Under the pieces are notes generated by a model. That model was not told the origin of the DNA and ran no database searches. It saw only the letters and a list, made by a program, of their open reading frames with translations. A program made the position numbers and the translations under genes. A stretch of DNA of 64,000 nucleotides from Scilla litardierei (Eukaryota; Streptophyta; Magnoliopsida; Asparagales; Asparagaceae): the NCBI GenBank assembly GCA_030789695.1, contig CM061142.1:568655281-568719280 (forward strand), read 5' to 3'. Of the stretch, positions 56,591 through 64,000 are shown piece by piece. How positions within the stretch are numbered: position 1 is the stretch's first letter; every line of letters starts with the position of its first letter.

Positions 56591-57061
56591 TTAAATACCC
56601 CCCAAAATCGTCCAAAAACTGTGACCAAAATACCCCTGCGCAGCCTGAAATCCGTAATTTTCGCTACAGGCAGCGCGTCGCACTCGGCCGAGTGACAAAA
56701 GTTGCTCGGCCGAGTGAGAAACCCTGTAAATTTCCAGTAAGTCGGGGCCTTCAGGGGTCTTCACTTCGGGAGTCGCTCGGCCGAGTGAGTTGTCGTCACT
56801 CGGCCGATGGCTTCTTGGTACTCGGGCGGTCGGCAATTGCCACTCGGCCGAGTGGGTCTTCTGAAGCTCAGGCAGACGAAAAAACAGTAAGTTGGCGATT
56901 TTTGACATGCGTCGTCTGGGTGCCACTCGGGCGGACGGGATCTCGTCACTCGGCCGATGTGGCTTCCGTCGCTCGGCCGAGTGCACGTCTGAAGCGTATC
57001 TGATCTGGTCGGCCGAGCGGTGTCTCGCTGGTCGGCCGAGCGGCTCCGTCACTCGGCCGAG
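56591..57061 (-). promoter_or_regulatory. GP-2 LTR promoter array and TATA-like box
   Basis: CTCGGCCGAG motifs at 56683-57061, then TATTTAA (56591-56597) downstream on the minus strand. Confidence 0.6.
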
Positions 57062-57359
57062 TGGGACACCAAAAATGCCCAAACAGCTTGTTTTGGCCTC
57101 CTCGTCGCTCCTGCGACGTTCTTTCTTCTTCCGCTCTTCTCCAATCAGCAAAATACCCCCCGGGGAGGTCGTCGGTGACACTCTGGAGTAGGCGTATCTC
57201 GAGATCACTCCAAATCGCTCCAAATCACCTGAAATGCGACAAAAACAACAAATCGTGAAAAGCATTGCAATATCGTCGATATATCATGAAAAACTTGATT
57301 TGGGCGATCTAAATGGCATGCAAACATGCGGGAAAAAGGTGTAAAATAAGGAGTGATCA

Positions 57360-57373
57360 AAATCCCCCAAGCT
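57360..57373 (-). other. Polypurine tract of GP-2
   Basis: The minus strand reads AGCTTGGGGGATTT directly before the LTR. Confidence 0.75.
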
Positions 57374-59339
57374 TACCTCTTACTCGTCCTCGACGAAGAT
57401 AAGTAAAAGGTGAACCCGGTGGATTCGGAAAACGAAGATGGCGAAAAATGAAAAACGAAAAACGGAGAAGAATGAAAAACGAAATAAAAATAAAGAAGAA
57501 AGAAAGAAACGAAGAGGGAAGCTGCTAGATCATTTTCTCAGGACGTGGGTTTCACTTACTCATATAGCATGCTCTGAATGAAAAATACATGTCAAAGAGT
57601 TTTATTTTGATATCATAGTATAATAGTGCAAATAGAAATAGAAAACCCACGAACAACGATATAATCATGAAAAACGGAATAATTTTAGAATTAACATCGT
57701 CTGAATCATCTAATGCGGTATACAAATCGCAGATCACACACTTTTCAATTGAATGCTTTCTATGAGGAGTATAAGAGTATCACACAATAGAATAGAGAGA
57801 ATAGAAAAGTGTGGATTTCATGATATGAGTGCTAGGCTTAGATTTCTGGACTTCGTAAAGCTAAAAATAATCTCACCGAGTATAGAATATTACTTAGCCT
57901 AGGTTGTCGTGCAACGTCAAGTAGTCACTCTCTCACACATCATTGGATTCCCTCCCCCAAGCTTATCTATAAGCATGGTGGCATAAAAAATATTCACATC
58001 CCCATTTTTATAAAGCTCCAAAAGTAATGAAAATGAACACGAAAAGAGAGAAGAAAGAAAGAAAGTGAGATGAGATCTTTTATTGAGGATTTTTCCTCTT
58101 TTCTTTTTCTTTTTCTTTTTTTCTTTTGTTTTTTTTCTCTTTTTTTTTCTTTTTTTTCTTTTTTTTTGATATAGCATATATACACAATGATTCCCAACTC
58201 AAAGAGAGATAATGATATACAAGAATATTTTCTCTTTTTTTGGATTCGGGAAATTTGGAGCTATGAATTAATAGCGGGGGAAATGCCATATAATAGAATC
58301 ACTAAGGGGAGATTCACCAATGATTTTAAAAGTAGAGAAATGATGTTCAAGATTTGTGGAGAGAAATAAATATATCTCTCGGTTCACTCTATAAGACATG
58401 CACGACAACTTCAGCAGGGTAATCTAATCTACTCAGTTTCGATCACAAAAAAGCTAACTAATCCAGATTTATCATAGCTAACATCATTCAATCATCCTGA
58501 AGTGAAATGTACAAATCATGCATATAGAAGTGACATAGGAAAAGAAATCAGTACTCCAGATATAGGCATTCAATGCGTGAATCTTGGTGTGTTTTCTGCG
58601 ATAGCATACATATGAATATTCAGACTAAGCTAATAATAAAATTTCATCCATTTTCATGTGGAAAAAGTGTGGGTTACTATCTCTAGATGCAAGGCAAGTC
58701 ATAGCATATGATATCAGAAATAAAATCTAGGACATGACAAATATAGCATGCATATAGAGGAAGCTAACTCCACGTTATCATCATCATAGAAAAGTCATCT
58801 CTAGCATGAGATGAAAAAGAAAATAAAGATAAAGGGGAAAATAGAACTATTTACAATGCGGCACACAGAAAAATAAGAAAAACGTGATGCATGGTAAAAT
58901 AAAAGAGAAGTGATGAAAATAAATGCAAAAGCGGAAAATGGCGTGAAAAACTAAAAATAAAGGTGGTAAATCAAAAAGAACGTGAGAACTCACTCCCCCA
59001 AGCTAAATGGCACAGTGTCCTCAATGTGCAAAGCGTGGCACACCGAGAGACAAGTAATGTGAGGGGTAAGTGAGGATGCATGCATGATGGAAGGAAACAA
59101 AAAGGAAAAATAATGAAACGAAAATATGATGCGGACATGATGCATGCAGATATAGGAGTGATACAGATATATAAGTGTGGCACCAAAAACTCTCCCTCTC
59201 TCCCAAAAAAGATATATAAAGATACGAGTGGAATGAGAATCCCAAAATAAGTGAGGGGGTGGTCAAAAAGCATCAGGACCCAGGACCCAGCAGAAACGGG
59301 CAGCATAACGGCAAAAATAATCGATGGCATCAAGGGTGC
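57374..59339 (-). other. GP-2 3' non-coding region
   Basis: No gene is seen. Further AGCTTGGGGGAG motifs at 57952-57963 and 58989-59004, and a long pyrimidine tract (58090-58170, purine on the minus strand). Confidence 0.65.
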
Positions 59340-61322
59340 CTAAGAAGGTGGTGCTGAGCCGTCTCCGTCCTGAGGCGGAGGTGGCGGTGGTGGTGGTGCA
59401 GGCTGCTGAGCGGGTGTGGGTGTGGAAGTGGTAGCAGGCTGAGTATGTGTGGAAGTGGGGGTGGGAACCTGCTGGGTGGGTGGGGGTACGCGTGGGAGAC
59501 ACTCCAGGACCTGGGTAAGACAGTAGTGAATGTGCGGGAGCAGGTCAAAGCAGCCAGCCATCGCAGTGACGGTGGCGGACAAGGTCCGAAGGTCGCCTCT
59601 GAGGCCACTCACCGCCCCCTCGAGAGCACGAATGCTCTGAAGTACAGTGTCAGGGGGAGGTGGTGCAGAGGGATGCACCGATCGGGGCTGTGCAGGTCGG
59701 GGCTGGCGTACTCTGGTGGCGTAGGTGACGGGCTCAGCAGGCAAGGGAACAAAAGGAGCTGCACTCGTAAGTGGGGGCCTGGCCTCAGTGCGAGGCTGGG
59801 CAGGACGGTGAGAAGTGGAGGCAGCAGCAGCGAAAGAAGAATACAAAAGTGGCGGCGAGGCGGCCAGAGAGGTCGGTGGCACAGAAGTGTGGACAGACGC
59901 CACGACACTCTCGGAAAATACAGCAGCAGTGGAGACAGATGGCTCCCCGCACTCAACTATGGTCAGCGGGTGCTCGGGTGGGGCAGAGGAAACGGGCTCG
60001 GCAGACAGAGGGCCAGTGGTGGTGGTGACATGCATGGAAGCAGTTGAAGTGGGCTCAGCTAAGGTGCTCCCGACACCGACAGCAGTGTGGACAGAGGTGT
60101 CGGGGGCAGCAGGAATATCAAGGATAGGCTGAGGGGCCACGGGGTCAACAGGGGCAGCAGGCTCGGTAGGTGCAACAGGGTCTGCGGGGGCAGCGTGGGC
60201 AGCGTGAGCCTGCTCGGCCTCCTCGGCCTCGAGCACGTAAGCGGCTGAGATCAGAACATCCATCGCAGGGAGCCAGTCCACATGGGCCGGTGCAATCTGA
60301 GTCCGAGCTGGGTTCGGAAGAATCATGTAATTGGCACCGTAAGGGTAGACCCAGTGTCGCTCATCGTGCGGACACAGCATCTTCATCCGGGCCATAACAT
60401 CAATCGACAGAGAAGTGGGGCCCGGTGCTCGTCGCAGGTCGTTAGGGAAGTCCTCGTCGGTCATAAGAGCGAGCAAGGTGATCAGGCCGCCGCAGCATAT
60501 CGGTGAGCGAGCGCCCACCGATACAATGATGCGGTCCAAAAACCAAGCCGTGACATCAATCACGACGGCGGGGACCAGCTCATCGCCATCCCTAGATAGA
60601 GCTCTGGGCCGTGTCATCGCGTAGAGCATGTAGAGCTCTGGCGTGGACATCGTTCCCGGCTCATATCTGGCCAAAAAGGTCGTCGCCATAAGGCGCTGAG
60701 CTATACGGAGGCAGGGATGGACAATGGCCGAGGCCTTGGCCCTACTAGGGTCAAAGGCAGCGTGAAGACCCGTAATCCGGGCCCAGAAGGCACCGGTGTC
60801 GAAGGAAGGTGGGGGGATATGGGTGGGGGCGTAACCTCGGTCGGCCCCGGGGACGTCGGGCCACGAGAAGAAGGCTCTCATCATACCGAGAGTGACCTGG
60901 CACTCCCGGTCCATGAACCGAAACGAGCATCCCTCGTCGGTCCGGGCGATCGAACTAAGTACCTCAAGTGTCGGGTGGATAAACGTGTCCGTCGACACCT
61001 GAAAGAAATCTCGCCAGCCCACGTTGTCGTACAACGTGAGCATCCCCTCTAGTACCCCCAGGCGTCCTAGGTCGGCAAGGTGTGCAAACCTGGAGGGTAC
61101 GATCGAGCGCTGGGAGATACGCTCGAAAGCGACGCGGTGTGTGTCGTTCCGGAACGTGATCCCCAGCGGCCCGATAAGTGGAGCCGGAGGTGGTGGCTGT
61201 GGAGCGGCAGGGAGCGGCTGTGCGGGGTGTATGGGCTGTGCGGGCTCTGCAGGCTGTGCGGGGTGTGTGGGGCCTGCAGGGTGAACGGAGTGTGGTGGAG
61301 AAGGCGGAGGAGAGTCCTCCAC
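59340..61322 (-). CDS. Athila ORF1-like protein of GP-2
   Basis: 660 open codons. The ancestral start is probably the ATG at 61403, which opens an Arg/Lys-rich segment (MPPRTQPRSRRASAKRK), but codon 19 is now TAG (61347-61349). The remaining frame starts at the next Met, 27 codons in, and would lose the nuclear-signal-like part. Regions in the 660-codon frame: Pro-rich linker (about 1-50), helical core (50-340, with GWRDFFQVSTDTF, LEVLSSIA and LYMLYAMTRPRALSRDGDEL), Ser/Thr/Pro-rich linker (350-540), heptad-like helix (about 555-615, LQSIRALEGAVSGLRGDLRT) and a Pro/Gln tail. No signal peptide or membrane segment is seen. The family is Athila ORF1, function unknown. It sits downstream of its own TATA box and leader intron. 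Confidence 0.78.
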   Translation of the reverse strand: MEDSPPPSPPHSVHPAGPTHPAQPAEPAQPIHPAQPLPAAPQPPPPAPLIGPLGITFRNDTHRVAFERISQRSIVPSRFAHLADLGRLGVLEGMLTLYDNVGWRDFFQVSTDTFIHPTLEVLSSIARTDEGCSFRFMDRECQVTLGMMRAFFSWPDVPGADRGYAPTHIPPPSFDTGAFWARITGLHAAFDPSRAKASAIVHPCLRIAQRLMATTFLARYEPGTMSTPELYMLYAMTRPRALSRDGDELVPAVVIDVTAWFLDRIIVSVGARSPICCGGLITLLALMTDEDFPNDLRRAPGPTSLSIDVMARMKMLCPHDERHWVYPYGANYMILPNPARTQIAPAHVDWLPAMDVLISAAYVLEAEEAEQAHAAHAAPADPVAPTEPAAPVDPVAPQPILDIPAAPDTSVHTAVGVGSTLAEPTSTASMHVTTTTGPLSAEPVSSAPPEHPLTIVECGEPSVSTAAVFSESVVASVHTSVPPTSLAASPPLLYSSFAAAASTSHRPAQPRTEARPPLTSAAPFVPLPAEPVTYATRVRQPRPAQPRSVHPSAPPPPDTVLQSIRALEGAVSGLRGDLRTLSATVTAMAGCFDLLPHIHYCLTQVLECLPRVPPPTQQVPTPTSTHTQPATTSTPTPAQQPAPPPPPPPPQDGDGSAPPS

Positions 61323-61583
61323 CTCGTGGGAGGGGCCGGCATCATCCTACTGCTTCCGCTTGGCGGAAGCTCTCCTCGACCGCGGCTGTGTCCGGGGTGG
61401 CATATGGGCCCCGAGCGCGCGACGAAAAGCGTGAAAAGTGCGGCATGCGTAAAGTAAAGGAAAGAGTGTACCACGACACGCCGCGAGTGCAAAGCAATGG
61501 AAGCGTGCGAAGACAACGCCTCCACGAAGCCCAAATCAGTCCCTGGAAGCTCCCCTGGGCTCCCCTATGCTCCCAGAAACAAC

Positions 61584-61746
61584 CTGCGCATGAAATGGAG
61601 ATATCAGCGAGTAATATTCAAAACGTATGGAGCATTAGGGGTATAATAGATAGATATAGAAAGCGATTTGGGTTTGGGGTTCGTTTAACGCATGGATCCT
61701 CGAAAAACACACAAAAGAGGAGAAAATAGGCTAAAATGGGGTTTAC
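61584..61746 (-). other. Candidate ORF1 leader intron of GP-2
   Basis: The minus strand has donor CCG/GTAAAC and acceptor ATGCGCAG/GTT, matching the positions in GP-1. Confidence 0.45.
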
Positions 61747-61940
61747 CGGAGGTGACCGGAGTGGTGGCCGCCGGCGGCGACTCGGGCGAGGCACGGCGGG
61801 GCGCGGCCGGCGGTGGCTGGCCGAGCGGCGGCGGCGGGTCGACGGTCGGGCGAGTGAGCGAGGGGTTTGGGCGAGGGAGCTGAGGGGTCGGGCGATCTGC
61901 GTTTTGTGTCGTTTCGAAAAACGAGCCCGACCCCGCCCCC

Positions 61941-62284
61941 TTTTATAGGAAAAGTTACGACTCGGTCGAGTGACGGGGTCACTCGGCCGAGCGAGATCAA
62001 TGGAAAATCCCTACCCACTTACGCTTCGGCCGAGTGGCCTTGCCAGCCGCGGCCGAGTGGAGTAAGTCCATTCGGCCGAGTGGCTCAAGCTACTCGGCAA
62101 GACTCGCCCTAGGAGCGTATCCGTTTTACTCGGCCGAGTGAATATATATACTCGGCCGAGTAGCAGTTATACCGAAATCAGGAAAATAAACAGAGAGTTG
62201 GGTATAGCAGACTTCCCTCGTTCGTGAGCGGCTCGGCCGGACGAACTTGTGTACTCGGCCGAGTGACTAGTATACTCGGCCGAG
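61941..62284 (-). promoter_or_regulatory. GP-2 internal promoter: CTCGGCCGAG array and TATA box
   Basis: Array at 61961-62284, then CCTATAAAAG (61940-61949) on the minus strand. Spacing between the last motif and the TATA box is as in GP-1. Confidence 0.65.
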
Positions 62285-62548
62285 TGAGCCTTGTGTTCTG
62301 CTGTTTGTCTTCGTTTGGGCTCTAAACTCCGTCTTTCTTCCTCCAGTCGATTTCATCTTCCTCCTAAGCATCGAGCGCCTTCCTGGGGCGCTCCGCATCG
62401 CCTTGTGCATCCTCCTAATGATGGGTACCTCATTCTCCTCTCCTGTCAGGAAAAATAGGACCCGTTATCACAAGATTTTTGGGCAAACGACTCAAAACAC
62501 TAAAAATTTCTAAAACAAAAATAAAAGAAAAATGAAAATAAAGCAATA

Positions 62549-62600
62549 ACCGTCGGGTTGCCTCCCGACAAGCGCTCGTTTAAGGTCGTGAGCTCGACCC
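62549..62600 (-). other. Athila post-pol motif of GP-2
   Basis: The minus strand has GTCGAGCTCACGACCTTAAAC and GGGAGGCAACCCGACGG, 16 bp after the gag-PR stop. Confidence 0.75.
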
Positions 62601-62614
62601 CCTATGATTTTCAA

Positions 62615-64000
62615 TTAATGCGGGATGTTTGGTGCATATGAGATGCACCCATCAAACTTTCCGGGGAGAACGCTTGGGTTCGGAAGTTGCGGCGGCGTGT
62701 TCTCCCTCGGTGGTCTCCCATCTCGAATAGTGTTGGAGGGAGGCTCCCCCAAGCTAGTGTTTGCTCCGGTCATCCGCTTAACCGGTGACGCCGATTTCCG
62801 TATCCGCGGAGCTTTCTTCGGAGACTTTAATTTCGAGAGCTTGAAGTGCTCTCGAATCCTTGCGACATCAGCGTCGCCTTCATCATTTTCAGCAGAGAGG
62901 TCGGGGGAATCATCTATCTTCTCATCTTGGCCTAAATCTGGGCCTTCCTCGAAATCCTCATCAAATAGAGCGCCAATCGAGTGGGGGATCGCCTCCTCAA
63001 TTACCTCATCAAGGAGGTCCATGTAGTCAAGCTCCTCGTGGTAAGGCATGTGTTTCATAGCCTTAGGAATGTGAAGCTCCACCTCGATGTTGCCGACGTT
63101 TAAAGTTAGGGTACCTTCTCGCACGTCGATAATGACACCGGCGGTGGCGAGGAACGGGCGTCCAAGTATCAATGACGTATCTCCCTCCTCCTTAACGTCC
63201 ATGATCACGAAGTCACATGGCAAGCATATGCCCACCGGGACTTGTAGCGGGATGTCTTTGGCGATCCCTACCGGCCTTGTTATCCGTCCATCGGCTAATT
63301 GTATACGCATGTCGGTAGGTTTCAACTTCGTCCCGGTGTTTAGCCTTAAGAACATGGAGAGAGGCATGAGGCTCACACTAGCCCCTAAATCTACCAACGC
63401 CTTTTGTAGAGGGACACCGCCCAAGGTGCAAGGAATTCGAAAACTCCCCGGATCTTTGAATTTGGCCGGCTCCTTCTCTCTCTTGGTGAACCAAGAGCCC
63501 TCCTCGGCTAGCATGATCTTTTCCTTCCTCTTCCCCCCCCCCCCCCCCCCCCCCCGAAATCAAATCCTTTAGAAATTTAGCATATGTGGGGATTTCCACG
63601 ATGGCGTCGAGGAAGGGAATGTTGAGGCTAACTCCTCTCAGATACTCGAGAAACTTTGCTAGCCTTTTCTCCATTTTCGCTCTAGCAAGCCTTTGGGGGA
63701 ATGGGACCGGTGGCATGAAGCGCCTCTCCTCAATCAATTGCTCCGCTCTAGATTTCTCCTTCTCTTGTGGCTCTTTCTCCTTCTCAACTTCAACTACCGG
63801 CTCAATTGGCTCCAAACTTTCCTCCACTGGCTCCTTGGTAGGAATCATGGCGGGGGTGGTATCCTTCCCGCCTCTAGTAGTAACGGCAACCACGGCATTG
63901 ATGTGGCCGGTGTTTCCCCGTGGGTTTTGCTCGGGTTGTGCCGGTAATTGTTGAGTGTTCCGATTGAGCAACGCCAATTGCTCCGATATTTGAGCCATGA
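62615..64000 (-). pseudogene. gag (C-terminal part) and retropepsin of GP-2
   Basis: The gag part (64000 to about 63560) is open from the window edge. The protease frame (63514-62615) has DLGAS near 63390 and ILGRPFLA near 63165, and ends PNIPH with a stop. The two frames are separated by a run of 23 G (C on plus, 63533-63555), where GP-1 has only GGGGAGAAAGAGG. The run shifts the frame between gag and protease. The sequence across the ATTTA site is uninterrupted. Protein order and ends match GP-1, confirming that RT is absent by design of the family and not by local loss. Confidence 0.85.
63533..63555. repeat. C23 homopolymer in GP-2 gag-PR
   Basis: 23 consecutive C on plus. It may be true slippage or a sequencing/assembly artefact. 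Confidence 0.95.

Larger units (their letters stand above)
55541..57359 (-). repeat. GP-2 3' LTR (1819 bp)
   Basis: TGATCGCTCC to GGAGTGATCA on the plus strand, the mirror of the GP-1 LTR. It contains the same promoter array, TATA-like box and hairpin run. Confidence 0.92.
55541..64000 (-). mobile_element. GP-2: second gag-PR/ORF1 Athila-type element, inverted copy (5' end outside window)
   Basis: Minus-strand order is the same as in GP-1: gag, protease, post-pol motif, internal promoter, ORF1, 3' non-coding region, polypurine tract, 3' LTR. It has no pol. It lacks the two LTR insertions that break GP-1 and is better preserved. It faces GP-1 across 38.7 kb. Confidence 0.88.

Noticed and set aside
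59445..60047. 200-codon ORF antisense to GP-2 ORF1
   Set aside because: Mirror of the Pro/Ser/Thr-rich coding frame; no motif of its own.

Overview
This is plant nuclear DNA, most likely eudicot intergenic heterochromatin. I see no intact host gene. Essentially the whole window is nested transposable elements: Athila-, Tat- and chromovirus-type Ty3/gypsy elements, one Ty1/copia solo LTR, and a CACTA DNA transposon carrying pieces of host genes. No rRNA or tRNA gene was recognised. The species cannot be named from the sequence.

The names used here are local labels. The oldest visible layer is a Tat-type gypsy element on + (33792-55540, its 5' half outside the window to the left), with decayed RNase H and integrase and a ~217-bp tandem repeat in its 3' region. 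It carries a copia solo LTR (34539-36492, duplication CGACG). It also carries a 12.9-kb non-coding chromovirus-derived element, LARD-B (39745-52656, - strand), whose left LTR holds another solo LTR (41310-44864, duplication ATCAG). An Athila-type element on -, PX-1 (16789-33791), sits inside the Tat coding region. It encodes RT, RNase H and integrase plus an Athila ORF1-like protein, but no gag or protease. PX-1 was hit by a CACTA transposon (17269-24563, duplication GAA). Its 3' LTR was hit by GP-1 (+, to 16788), an Athila-type element that encodes gag and protease plus ORF1 but no RT or integrase. GP-1 was itself hit by LARD-A (1-4927) and by a solo LTR (6409-9350, duplication ATTTA). A second copy, GP-2, lies in reverse orientation at 55541-64000 and runs off the right edge.

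Three observations stand out. First, GP and PX elements carry a family-specific array of palindrome-like motifs in two places: just upstream of the TATA box in the LTR, and again just upstream of an internal TATA box before ORF1. This predicts a separate ORF1 transcript under shared control, much like the LTR and internal promoter pair of foamy viruses. Second, the two element types are complementary halves of an Athila genome. Third, the transcribed LTR leaders contain hairpins with constant loops and different but still complementary stems, five in a row in GP LTRs and others in the chromoviral LTRs, which points to RNA-level function such as packaging or dimerisation.
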